This document shows positions 32,478 through 43,343 of a stretch of 64,000 nt of DNA, one piece after another. Source of the stretch: Euclidia mi (Eukaryota; Arthropoda; Insecta; Lepidoptera; Erebidae); contig OX123187.2 in assembly GCA_944739405.2 (NCBI GenBank), forward strand, positions 80,584,450 through 80,648,449. Direction: 5' to 3'. Each line of letters begins with the position of its first letter. Position 1 is the first letter of the stretch. Below the pieces are notes generated by a model, which searched no databases, was not told where the DNA came from, and was given only the letters and a program-made list of their open reading frames with translations. The translations under genes and the position numbers were made by a program.

Positions 32478-33239
32478 TTATTCATTAAACACAGCTTGGG
32501 CAAATTCACCTGAATTTAAAATTGGCCAGTTATAAAATTTTGCAAATGTTAATGAGTTATTTGTCCAACCAGCAGTCTGTCTTATTACATCTAATTAAAT
32601 TCCTTTTGACTTAGCCTTGGATGTAAAGGCGTGTCGTGTACTATGACCTGAGAAGACACTCGTATCAATACCGCAGTCTGAGAGAGTATTCTTAATCCAT
32701 CTACTAATAGTAGAAGCCGAAACCGGTTTATGAGGTTTTTTAAGAGATAAAAACAAGTAGTCATTATGACCTCTTATCTTACTAGTAAATCTCATGTAAT
32801 CACACAATGTTCTGGCTGGACAAATCTCAGGTTTTTCAAAAAAGGGTAGGAAAAGATTAGGCTGAGTTCTTCCCGCAGCCGAAGTTTTAGTTGTATCAGT
32901 AATGGCAATATTGACACAACTTTCACTCTGTATTATATTAGATATTTTTATTAATGACAAGGTTTGTGCCCGTTGAGCTGTGCTTAATGCAAGCAAAACC
33001 ACCAGTTTCTTTGATATACATTCAAAACTTAATGTAATATTGGGAGTCCAGTTAGTTAATACACTTAAAACATTATTTGAATCCCATGTTCTTTGGTATT
33101 TTGCTAACGGTGGCCTCGACTTATAGAAACCTTTAAAGAGTCTCTTAATACGATCATCCTCCCCAATTTTAGAGCCTATTATCAAGGATAGAGCTGACTT
33201 ATGTGAGTTAAGAGTACCATAGGCAGCCCCAGAGTCAAA
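32478..33239 (-). pseudogene. DIRS tyrosine recombinase domain with one stop
   Basis: It follows the RT/RNase H frame in phase after a TAA at 33240-33242. N-terminal part: GAAYGTLNSHKSALS, a SAM-like core-binding fold. Catalytic part: STAQRAQTL (Arg I), SASTISRWIK, GHSTRHAF (the H-x-x-R box) and, after a second TAA at 32595-32597, LDVIRQTAGWTNNSLTFAKF then YNWP with the nucleophilic Tyr. The final stop is at 32478-32480. The enzyme integrates circular DIRS cDNA by recombination. The TAA before the Tyr makes this copy inactive, although all key residues are still encoded. Confidence 0.85.
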
Positions 33240-34133
33240 TTATTTTGTTAGAAAATACATAACAAATGATATAGACGGAGTGTATGGGTTTATACCATGT
33301 TCCGGACAGAAGGTCCACCAAATTTTATATGTAACATTATATTGTTTTAGTGTACTATGTGAAAGGGATTTATGTATAAGTTTTGAAAGAAGCATAGTCT
33401 GAATTAAAGGGTACCAAGGTTGTGATGGCCAGTGAGGCATGACCATAATACCTGTTGCCTTCTCATTTTCAATTTTTTGTAAACATTTTAATATTAAACT
33501 GAATGGAGGAAAGGCATAAAAGAAATATTCTGTCCAGGACAAGGTAAAAGCATTAATATTCATTGCCTCTGGATCTGGTTTCCAAGAAACATAAGAAACA
33601 CATTTAGCATTAGTGCGGGATGCAAATAAATCTTTTTCAGGTTCACCCAGCACAGATAAAATTTGTTGAAATGCCACAGTATTTAACTCCCATTCAGTAT
33701 CTAGATTGATTTTTCGCGACTCTTCATCAGCCTCTTTATTTTCACTAGACTTAATGTAGGAGGCAACTAGCCAAATATGTCTTTCTTCGCACCACTGCCA
33801 TATAGATCTGGCCAGGTTATTTAAATGTGGAAACTGAGTACCACCCATTCTGTTCACATAAGATATTGCAGTCTTATTATCTACACGCAACAGGATGTTA
33901 AGGTATTGCTTATTTACAAAAACCCCTAATGCCACAAATATATAGTTATATAGTATTTGGTTATAGTTCCATAGTTCCAAATAGTTTATATGGTATGTTT
34001 TCTCAAGTTTACTCCAGAAGCCATGTGCTCTTTTATTTTTGTAAACAGCACCCCATCCAGTCATGGATGCATCAGTGATCAATATCATGTTTATGATGAG
34101 CAATACTTTTACATACTGTACTAATATTATCAT
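33240..34133 (-). pseudogene. DIRS RNase H and methyltransferase-like region
   Basis: From residue ~18: LITDASMTGWGAVYKNK (RNase H first Asp), LELW, LLRVDNKTAISYVNRMGG, ASYIKSSENKEADEESR (late RNase H Asp). Then the downstream DIRS region: E.DLFASR.N, YVSWKPDPEAMNINAFTLSW, FYAFPPFSLI, GIMVMPHWPSQPWYPLI, matching the domain annotated as methyltransferase-like in DIRS polyproteins. The first ~17 codons are out-of-frame RT sequence; a one-base shift near 34085 separates it from the RT frame. That could be decay or a genuine ORF overlap. Confidence 0.85.
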
Positions 34134-34879
34134 TCCACCATTGCAGATCTAATTTTATATCAGAATGTAAGTTTACTTTTACATCATAATTCTCATTGTT
34201 TTTAACTAAATATTTGTACTTGTGATGTTCTAAATATTTTGTGTTAAACCAACCATATGTGGTAGCTGGGCAGGCTGCAATTAGTATTCCAATTAATTTT
34301 GCCAGATCTCTTATAAAACAGCTATCAAGATCTAAGTACTTCTGAACAGATTTTTTAATATTTGATACTTTGTCTATGGGCAATTGTAATATCAATTTTT
34401 TTGTATCAAACACAAAACCTAGAAATTTGCAAGACTGTGAGTGTATTAACATACTTTTATCAAAATTTATAACAAATCCCAGGCACTTTAAGAGAGCTAT
34501 TGTTTCTTGAACATTTTGTAAACATGACTGATAACAAGATCCTATACATAGTAGGTCATCTAGGTATTGAACTGAATTGTAACCTTTTCCTCTTAGATGT
34601 GTCACTACAATCTTCATAATTTTTGTGAAAATATTAGGTGCAGTGCATAGGCCATAAGGGAGGGCCTTAAATTCGTATAATTTATCATATTGGAAACGTA
34701 GGTATTTTCTATACTGTGGATTTATATTTACTAATAGATATGATTCTTTTAAATCAATTTTCGCCATGTAATCACCTGGAGAGAGTAAAGCTATTGCTGT
34801 CCTGTAGTCCTCCATTTTAAACTGGGATGTTTCTACATATTTATTCAATGACTTTAGGTTTAGTATGAATCTTTTTGTA
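34072..34879 (-). pseudogene. DIRS reverse transcriptase, 3' part
   Basis: After the transposon insertion site the frame reads T-KRFILNLKSLNKYV, then KMEDYRTAIALLSPGDYMAK, IDLKESYLLVNI, LRFQYDKLYEFKALPYGLCT, APNIFTKIMK and the active site VQYLDDLLCIG (YLDD). The RT thumb and LQWWND follow. This is the ordinary DIRS/Ty3-like RT series with YLDD instead of YVDD/YADD. The 278-codon open frame starts ten codons inside the inserted transposon (to 34908), which is an artefact. The RT N terminus lies across the insertion at 37467-37742. Confidence 0.9.
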
Positions 34880-35244
34880 CAGTCAACTACAATAGTTGAT
34901 GAACACATTCAATATTACAAAACATCAGAACACTAAAAGATTCCATTAATAAGTGTCGTGACGAGAAGAGAAAATAATCTTATCATTAGTAATTTACAAT
35001 AATCAATCAACACCAATTTTCCATAAGTCGCTGAACATGAATAGCGACCAAATTAGGTTAACAAATAGAGTAAAGTTTTCATTTTGTTGGTTGTTGATCT
35101 AATTTTGTCATTTGAAATGTTCAGGAACTTTTCGAACTGTGCTAAAATTACTCAGTGTTAATATAAAGGTGTTGTCGAATTAGTAGAAATAAAATAATAT
35201 AAAAATTATTACAACAATTTATTAAATAATCAATTAAATTACAA
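34880..35244. repeat. Left long TIR of the DD36E transposon
   Basis: Reverse complement of 37100-37464. Such length is unusual beside the 20-200 bp typical of Tc1/mariner elements. It contains CATAAGTCGCTGAACATG and GAACATTTC-type internal words that could be transposase sites. Confidence 0.9.
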
Positions 35245-35799
35245 TTATTTTTTTATTTAAATTATAATTAAGTGATAACTTTAAATATGCATTATTAATT
35301 TCAATATTTAAATTTATAATGCATATTTAAATATTATATATATTAATATAATATTTAAATTTTATTAATATATTATAAATTAAATAATATATTAATAACA
35401 TTTAATTAATTTTTTTTGTTTTGCATTTAAAACAAAAAAAAGCATTTTATATTTTTACCTAATTAATAAAACAAAAATTATATTAAAATTTGTACAAAAT
35501 ATTATACAAAAACAAACACTACTAACAAAAAGTGTCCTGAGCTGTTTCAATCATTTGCTTTGCCGACTATACCAACGCTATTCTTTATTCCCCGTACTAT
35601 ACGAGATATTAATTATATTTGCATTGGTATAGGGTAGATATATTTATCTTTCACCTTCAAAAGTTTTTAACGTCAGTGTTTCTAAATTCTAGGTTTGTGT
35701 TTACATATTAGGTTCTGATACATATTTTGCTCAAGTTACTAGTGTAATTACTTGTTTATCTATATTATTGAACCAGTTCAAGTGATAGATAACACAATA

Positions 35800-37088
35800 A
35801 TGCCGTTTAACATCCATATAACAGAACATGAACGCCACAAGATTGTTTTACTCAAAGAGCAAGGTCATACAATCACAGAAATTGCTACCGAATTAGGTGT
35901 ATCGGTAAGTTATCGTTTTTATACATAATTATCTTTACATATATAATACTTTGTGCATAACATGATTGAATTCCTCCTAAACGTTTGTTCATATAACATT
36001 CTTAGTTAAATATCCGATTACACAAAAAATATTTTATAGAAAACTTTTTTTATGTTTTGTATGTATTTGAGTGGGTCCTGAATAGTTTAAATTTACAATT
36101 GGACCCGGTAGGGATATTTTTTAGGGAAAGTATTTTTTTATTTTACAACTAATCAATATTACTATTATCATTGTTATAGAGAAACACTGTATACCTTTGG
36201 CTCAGAAGATGGGGTGAAACAGGAGTTGTCAAAGAAATAAAAAAATCCGGAGGGCCTAGAAAAACGACACGTCAAGAAGATGAAAACATAATAAGAGGTT
36301 TTCGTAGTAATGGTTTTACTAACACGAGTGATATAGCCGTTCGTAATAATGTGTCTACAAATACAGTGAGACGTCGACTTCACGAAGCAGGTATTCATCA
36401 CCGCGTACCAGCTAGAAAAGTCATTCTAACACAGCGCCACAAACACCAAAGATTAGAATTTGCTGAAACTTATCTTAATTTTGATTTTAGTAAGGTAATT
36501 TTTTCGGATGAAAAGACTTTTCACTCTACAGAAAACGACCGTCTTTCTCTGCGGAGGATAAACAATACCCGATATGAGGCGGCAAATATTGTAAACAATT
36601 ATTTGAGCGGTAGAATTTCAGTGGGATTATGGGGATGGATGTGTTCGAGTGGCCCCGGAGAACTTATTGAAATAGGAGGACGATTAAATAGTGCGGGCTA
36701 CAAAGAAATACTGAACGATGTTTTACTGCCGACGACTCAAGTCATGTTTCCAGAGGAGAGCCCTATAAAATTCATTCATGACAACTGTCCAATACATAAG
36801 GCGCGTATTTGTAGATCGTGGTTTGAAGAAAACGCAGAACGAATTGTGGAGATTCCTTTTCCACCAAAGAGCCCAGACCTCAATCCGATAGAAAATCTGT
36901 GGGCTCTTATGGTGCAGGCATGGGATCGTGAAACACCCCGAACTCGTGTTCATGTGATTAACCACGCAATGGACACCTGGGAGAGCTTTAGAGGGCAAAA
37001 TACTTGCGAGAATATGATTAATTCAATGCGGGAACGTCTACAGGCAGTTATAGATGCAAATGGGGGTTATTGCTTAGTTATAATTTAA
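35800..37088 (+). CDS. DD36E Tc1/mariner transposase, one intron
   Basis: Exon 1 at 35800-35904 starts MPFNIHITEHERHK and encodes the first helix-turn-helix (LLKEQGHTITEIATELGVS). A phase-0 intron at 35905-36179 begins GTAAGT and ends TTGTTATAG. Exon 2 at 36180-37088 continues RNTVYLWLRRWGETG, a GGPRKTTR hook-like stretch, TNTVRRRLHEAGIHHR (second HTH), FSDEKTF (first catalytic Asp), IHDNCPIHKA (second Asp) and SPDLNPIENLW (Glu). I count 36 residues between the second Asp and the Glu. The joined protein is 337 residues without stops, the normal family length. The element's transposase cuts and pastes at TA. Most ORF callers would miss exon 1. It may be functional. Confidence 0.9.
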
Positions 37089-37099
37089 ATAAAAAAATA

Positions 37100-37464
37100 T
37101 TGTAATTTAATTGATTATTTATTAAATTGTTTTAATGATTATTATATTATTTTATTTCTACTAATTCGACAACACCTTTATATTTACACTGAGTAATTTT
37201 AGAACAGTTTGAAAAGTTCCTGAACATTTCAAATGATAAAATTAGATCAACAACCAGCAAAATGAAAACTTTACTCTATTTGTTAACCTAATTTGGTCGC
37301 TATTCATGTTCAGCGACTTATGGAAAATTGGTGTTGACTGATTATTGTAAATTACTAATGATAAGATAATTTTTTCTTCTCGTCGCGACACTTATTAATG
37401 GAATCTTTTAGTGTTCTGATGTTTTGTAACATTGAATGTGTTCATCAACTTTTGTAGTTGACTG
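37100..37464. repeat. Right long TIR of the DD36E transposon
   Basis: Reverse complement of the left TIR with scattered substitutions. It ends GTAGTTGACTG before the flanking TA. Confidence 0.9.
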
Positions 37465-37466
37465 TA

Positions 37467-37742
37467 CCATTAGGCTTTGGAATCAAAAATATAGGGGAGA
37501 TAAACTGGTTTTTACATGGCATGCAAGGGGATATAGCTCCTAATTTTAATAAATTGCTGATAGCAGTATGCATATCAGTATTTTCTTCAGATGATATTAG
37601 AGAACGAGGGAGAGTAACTGAATTCTGATAAGGTTTCTGTACAAAGGTAATCGAGTATCCTTTGATATAATTAAGTATAGATTCATCTTTGCAAATTTTG
37701 TTCCAGCAAGATAAAAAATGTGTCAGCCTTCCCGCATGACTT
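37467..37742 (-). pseudogene. DIRS RT, N-terminal part
   Basis: Minus reading: SHAGRLTHFLSCWNKIC, then ILNYIKGYSITFVQKPYQ, NLLKLGAISPCMP and FISPIFLIPKPNG, which is the standard DIRS RT entry. No stop occurs up to the insertion point. Taking out the DNA transposon and one TA restores IPKPNGTKRFILNLKSLN in frame. Confidence 0.85.
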
Positions 37743-37746
37743 ACCT

Positions 37747-38346
37747 CTATGTGCGAGCAGGAGACTTCTCCTGTGAGTGTGACTGATAATAGTGTCCGTG
37801 ATGTTTCCGGGCTTGTATTGAGGACTGGCTCTTCTTGGGTCTGTACCTCGCTGATGTCCTCTGATTGTAGCGAGGGTGGACCTTGTGAGTTCCCTTATGA
37901 TTTGCGTTATTGTTGTACTGATTGAATGTAGGTTTCTTGATAGATTGCCCACTTTGTTGGCATGTTTTCAAAACTTTGATCTTGTCACTAAGATTAACTC
38001 CATATATATACTCGTCTCTTTCCACATCTTTGATAGCATCATAAAACTTTTTGCCTAAAACTGGGAAAATTAAGTTTCTTCTTGATTTTGTCTGTACCAA
38101 ATGTAGATCTGTCAAGATCCTTCCAGCATCACTAACTAGTGAGATCAATTTTAATCTGTCGACTGTATCATTATTTATCAACAATGATATTGTATTACTG
38201 ATTATAGACTGTCCAATGCCTAGCTGGTTTTGTTCCAACTCTATATTTTTGCCTCTGCTGACAATATTATCACTTACCGAAGCAGAAGTTTCTGGATTAA
38301 GCTTTGGCGCCTTTAATAAAGGTACATTTTCTGGGATCAATTTCAT
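37747..38346 (-). pseudogene. DIRS Gag-like protein, C-terminal part
   Basis: 199-codon minus frame directly upstream of and overlapping the pol entry. Its first half is mixed-helical (SLLINNDTVDRLKLISLVSD, GRILTDLHLVQTKSRR, FYDAIKDVERDEYIYGVNLS). The second half is basic and rich in Gln, Asn and His, ending in RPKKSQSSIQ, which fits a nucleic-acid-binding Gag tail. There is no zinc knuckle, as is common in DIRS. It is placed by position and composition; no firm domain. Confidence 0.65.
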
Positions 38347-38438
38347 TGTTCCATAAATTTGTGTTTTGTCTCTTTAAGAAGACCATTTTTCAAAATATTG
38401 CTCCAAATACGAGCCAAGTCATTGTTTATAGTAGGACC

Positions 38439-38687
38439 TTATACAGGTTTATCTGGCATGAGATCGCCCAGCGCTAAAAGTACCTCAGAACTTATTGTTG
38501 GTATTTCTGAGGTAGGCTCAGAATCCACCGCTGTAGTTGCGGTAGAATTTTCTGCAATTGGTGGTTCAGATTCTTCTGGAACCGGGTCTGTCATAGGTCC
38601 TGCTGGTGACATATCATGTGGTAGGGTTTCAATGATTTCGACCTCGTTCGAAGTGTTATCAGTATTGTAGTCTGAAAAAAAAGTCAT
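38439..38687 (-). pseudogene. DIRS Gag-like protein, acidic N-terminal part
   Basis: An 82-codon minus frame that is strongly acidic and proline-rich (ESEPPIAEN, DSEPTSEIPT). It lies upstream of the C-terminal gag part in a different frame, so at least one frameshift separates them. A basic start (MKRRGRRRDDYKSGS, about 39045-39000 minus) probably begins the same protein. Between them, around 38770-38870, the word ATATCTCGTATAC-like is repeated three times. Confidence 0.5.
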
Positions 38688-39194
38688 ATCACTGGAAATT
38701 TGTACAAGTGATCGCTAACAAACTGCTTATTGAAGCCTCACGGACTTCACATCAAGTTTACAGATGTCGTCCGTATATCTCGTATACGACCCGCATCTAA
38801 GGATCTCGTTCTTATATCTCGTATACAACCCGAGTCCAGTGAGCACGTCGATGTATCTCGTACACCACCCGTCTCATACGGTACTAAGGTTATGAAAAAA
38901 CCTTGTAGCTTTAACTGCTATGAAAGCCAGTAGCCGTACCGTATAATAGCAATCACAAGACAACTTTTTATTACCTGGAATACTTGAAATTGAAGTATCA
39001 CTTCCACTTTTATAGTCATCCCGACGACGACCACGGCGCTTCATTATCCGTTCGATTTTCTTATTTTCTTTTTGTAATATTGTAAATCTTTTTCTTCATG
39101 CCGCCTTTTAGGCGTATAGTTGTGGTATAATATGCACAATTTTCACTTTCTAAAACTTAAATTTACTTTATTAATTCGTAGAACACAGTATCAT

Positions 39195-39360
39195 TTGCCG
39201 CGCAAACGAAAAGAATGACAGTTCACGTAAGGACACAGATAATACATACTTACACTTAAGTTAATTTTAGCACTGAAAAATTGCGTCATTTGCCGAGTGA
39301 ATCGAGAAAGCTGCATAGTAAATACATATATCGAGAACGAAGCACGCAGTATAATGAAGT
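39195..39360. repeat. Right terminal repeat of DIRS
   Basis: The reverse complement of this stretch matches about 31922-32045 and, for its outermost 35 bases, 32172-32210. This gives the inverted termini expected for DIRS. Confidence 0.7.
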
Positions 39361-39400
39361 GGTTAAAATACAAGTTAAAAGGTAGTTTGCAAATCCCCTA

Positions 39401-42400
39401 GTTTAAAAATTAGTACTGTAGCATATATAAAGTGCAGGCAATAGCGACTATACTAGAAACTTTCTTTATACAACACTATGCATACCATATTGAAGGTAAC
39501 AATACAAAATAAACTAAAGCCTAAAACAGACGGTCGAGTTCCAACAAATCGTTGTTCAGTTAGGACACTTTGAGTGACTGATGTACTCAAAAGTAAGGTT
39601 TCCTTGTTCTGTTGTGGAATGTTAAACAGTTAAAGTGCTGTGCAGTTCTATCAGCCTTGTCTACAGTGTGTAAGACCAAAATAATTTACGTCGAGATTCT
39701 GCAAAGGCTTCCCAAGCTGAGCATGCTCAATAAACTCGTGCTGAATAAAGAATTATTTAAAAACTAAGAATCATTATTCAAATCGAACATGCGGAAACTA
39801 AGTCTAGTAATCAAATTGTAAAGTTAATCAACCTTTTATACTCATAAAAATACGTGCAATTAACTTATTCGATGAATATCAAGTTAGGTTCATCTGATGG
39901 TAAATTAAAAACACATTTTCATTACGTATAACATTTGAAGCTCCCTCCAATTCTTGTGCTGGCGTAAAATGTCTAGAAAAAAAAACATTTTTACTTTGAT
40001 TTCGGGTAAAATAGCCACTGCTAAAAAAACAACTATAACTAAAGCAAACAAAAGAGCTCTTCAGAAAAACGTCAGTTTTAGGGTAAACAACTTTTGCTTC
40101 GATTCTTTTGTCGGAGCACCAGAACGACACATTAAGTGGGAGCAATTATTATGTAGTGTCGCAATCGTGGGATCAAAAAAGAAAAAATACTTTTTCTTAA
40201 AAGAGCAACGGCAAAGGCTTGAAGTGGTCATAAACCTAGTTTCTTCTCGAAGTAAAGTTTAGTTGTGGAGGTTTCTTGCCTATACAAGATATTGCTGTCG
40301 ATAAACGGCAAAAAAAGAGAAATTGTTCGCCAAGTATTTCGGTCTTAAGATCTCTTGAGGATAAGTTGTGGCGTCGTTAGCATATGTTAGTATGTTGTAC
40401 ACTTGACGAAGTGAATTTAATGATAGAGATAAACTGCACTAATTGTCTACGTCTATGTAGGGAGACAATTTGAACAGACCTTGAAGGAAGGTATTCAAAT
40501 TGGATTCGCTCTTCTAATTACTGCTCAAAACCATATTTTAAGAAATCTGAAAAGCGAGGAAGTACTGATATAGGCAACTACCTAAAATATGCTTTAACCT
40601 AGCTTGAGAATGTAAGAAAAATTTAAGCCTGATGTCCTTAGAATTTTCATTAATTTGTTTCGTATTGTGACATGTCATACATAAATCGCGCATAATTGAT
40701 AGTGTGGACTCCGGATTGCAACTGGAATAATGCTAGGAGGATGAACGTACGGTCAACAGAACTTTCCTTACGAATACCAAAACAGCTTCTTAAACGAAGT
40801 ACTTCTTTTACTAGCCGCTATAATTTATTCATACTTACTATTTAAAATTTACAAACAGTTATACAAAAGATTATATTTATCCTACATAAGTATGAAAATA
40901 AAACCTTAGTTTTCCTCACTTATAAGCAGTGTGAAAATATTTGAGACACAGTTTTTACAATTCCAAGTCCAACAGATGTTCCAATTCAAACTTCGACTCG
41001 GCGAAGAAAGAGCCTTAAACTAAATAAAGTCGGACACTTAAAACTCCCTTGGTTCACATTTTAAACCGTGAAGTATATATAAAACCTTTTGTTACAAGAA
41101 GTAAACAAAAATATTAATCTTAGATAATGTCATTCAATAAAGCCGTTGTCAAGGGATGTCACGGTTTGGAAAATGTATGAATTCGGTTAGAAGAGTCCCT
41201 GGGTAGACGTAATCAATCAATAGGAGAAATTGAGACCATTCGGATGCTCGCCGTCGTAAATGATAAGCGATAAATATCTGTTTATAACGTTATTGTTGTT
41301 TTATAACTAATAAAATATATTCCTTTTATATTTTCATAGGGAAAATGCGTAGTTAGATGGGCTTTAAATATTATAATGTAGTTTTATATGGATAAGTTGA
41401 TTTCAACTACGCATTTAAGCTATTTTCTAGCACATTGCATTTCTTATATGTTTCAATAATATATAATATTTCCTAGTAATTTGTAACTTTTGTTTTAGTA
41501 ACTAGTAAATATTATTGCTGTCTGCCGTATAATTTTTCGTGTTTAGTATAATTATGTATATGTCAGGAATGGTACCTATCAAGTGCCCTAGCAATAAAAA
41601 TCTGTTAAAACTTTATACGAATTTAAACTTTCATCATGCATGTGATTAATAACGACCTTACGAAGTCAGTTCTAAGAACAATATAGAGCCAATAAAAACG
41701 TTCTTTTTTTCGCCAATATTTAGTTACTCGCGAGCCATCTTAGTTTTTTAAGAAATATAATTATAATATAGTTTAGTATTTTATTGTTCATTATTTTACA
41801 TTGGATTTTTTCTGAGAAATAGTAATACAAATTCTTAGTTATTATTATTAATATTATTTTGTTGTCCTTAGTGGGGCATTTTCCGGAATACTAGTACTTC
41901 AACAGACGAAGCCAGATATTTATGAGAATTAATAAAACATGATTATATAGAGTATGTTCTGTGTCTGGATCATGGTTAACCTTGTAGCTGTAGTTGAAGG
42001 TATCAGCAGTGATCACTAAAGACGGTACATAACTGATATCATCTAAAGATGGAGTCTAGTACGTAATATCCATAGCCTACGCCTATCACGCTTTCTTAAT
42101 GTGTTTTCTGCACTCATTTCATAGTAAATGATCAGAGACTATTTTTCGACTGTATAAGACGAATAAGGCAGTGATGTTTGGGGCAAATCAGGAAGTGCAG
42201 CGGAAATTAATAATTTCTCTTCAAGTAGTTAAAGCATATCTCCGGAACAGAAAGCCAGTTCAGATAAAGAATAAATCAATAATGAATGAATGAATGAATA
42301 AAGAAAAGATGTATAAGATTGTTACTATGTATGTTAATGATGAAAGAAATTCCTTTTTCTTGAAGATAGAATGGATAAAAGGATCAAAATCAATTTTATA

Positions 42401-42417
42401 TACGAAAATATAAATCA
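39401..42417. other. Long non-coding stretch
   Basis: AT-rich. A 102-codon plus frame (39960-40262) is lysine-rich with no recognisable domain. A 12-bp inverted repeat (41343-41354 / 41405-41416) could form a small hairpin. Otherwise nothing. Confidence 0.4.
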
Positions 42418-42700
42418 CGATCATCATCATCAGCCCTGTATATAAACTGTCCCACTGCTGGGCACAGGCCTCTTCTCTCTATGAGAAAGGTAAGGCCATA
42501 TATAAAAATTTAATATAAATGAAGATAAATAATTATTTTATACATTTTGCATAAAACGTAATTAAATAAAGACTGATGATGCTACGGTATGTATATACGG
42601 TAGATTTAGTATCCAGCCGCTATCAGCAACTTTGCGGATATCGTCACTCCACCTAGCCGGAGGGCATCCTATACTAACCACTGAATTCAATATTCGATCA
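42418..42700 (-). pseudogene. RTE LINE 3' end, minus orientation, gapped
   Basis: At the low end there is an ATCATCATC run and CCCACTGCTGGGCACAGGCC. On the minus strand this encodes the AQQWD ending of RTE proteins and a (GAT)n tail. At 42615-42680 the minus strand encodes PARWSDDIRKVADSGWI, the GRPPARW.DDI signature. About 100 bases of unrelated AT-rich DNA separate the two, so the copy is gapped or interrupted. Confidence 0.65.
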
Positions 42701-43339
42701 TTTTATATGTAGGACCAGCAAAAGTTTTTCTTGGAACAAAACCTATTTGAATTGCTTACATTCTAGGCATTTCATATGTGTGCAATATAATCTACTGCTT
42801 GGTTGGATGACAAATAATTAAAACACTCTCACAAGCCTATTTTCTGTTCCAATATGATAATAATATACATAATATACCACAAACACACAACACCATCTAG
42901 TTCCAAACCAAGCAGAGTTTGTAATGTTGTTACTCAACTATGGATAAACATACAAATAAATTTTGGGTTTTGTTTGAGAATGTGAAAAATGTAATGTGTT
43001 TTATAAAAGAGCCACAATTTTTATCAAAGGGAAAAATCAATATCTATAAAAATCTTCCGTTACTGCCTCATATAAATCATTTCGTTTATTATTGTTAGTT
43101 GAAAATTTGTATTCATATCAAACCTTTATTGACTTTACATTAAAACTTTCGCTGGTAGCAAGGTGGTTAAAAAATTATAAAGCTTATCAATACCGCTCGG
43201 ACCTGTCATAAGACCGCGGCTTTTGTAGTAAATTTAATAATATATGTTCGTATTCATACACATAAAATAAGCACCGAGAGTTATATGAAAAATAGATGTC
43301 ATAATATGTTAAATTTGAATAGGTATATAATGAGTATCG
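42701..43339. other. Non-coding spacer before the LTR element
   Basis: AT-rich; nothing recognised. Confidence 0.4.
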
Positions 43340-43343
43340 TACT

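Larger units (their letters stand above)
34880..37464 (+). mobile_element. Tc1/mariner-like DD36E transposon, 2585 bp, inserted in DIRS RT
   Basis: It is flanked by TA (34878-34879 and 37465-37466), the Tc1/mariner target duplication. The termini are CAGTCAACTAC at both ends, and the inverted repeats extend about 365 bp (34880-35244 and 37100-37464) with roughly 20 differences. It carries one transposase gene with an intron. An extremely AT-rich, hairpin-prone tract at 35250-35520 lies between the left TIR and the gene. DD36E spacing has been described in the Tc1/mariner literature for the Incomer family; placement there is my inference. TIRs, TSD and gene all appear intact. Confidence 0.92.
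31851..39400 (-). mobile_element. DIRS-type tyrosine-recombinase retrotransposon
   Basis: Read on the minus strand: a gag-like region (39045-37747), then pol with RT, RNase H, a methyltransferase-like region and a tyrosine recombinase (37742-32478), with inverted terminal sequences. Sequence at about 39195-39360 reappears reversed at about 31922-32045, including TATGCAGCTTTCTCGATTCAC-like and GTGTCCTTACGTGAACTGTC words. There is no DDE integrase and no LTR. Without the 2.6-kb DNA transposon inserted at 34880-37464, the element is about 5 kb, a normal DIRS size. Two nonsense codons and one frameshift show that it is dead. The outer limits are approximate. Confidence 0.85.

Noticed and set aside
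39960..40262. 102-codon lysine-rich ORF
   Set aside because: Low-complexity AT-driven composition, no motif, no splice or expression signal.
41343..41416. Pre-miRNA hairpin
   Set aside because: Only 12 bp pair perfectly, the ~50-base loop is unstructured, and the mature arm would be too short.
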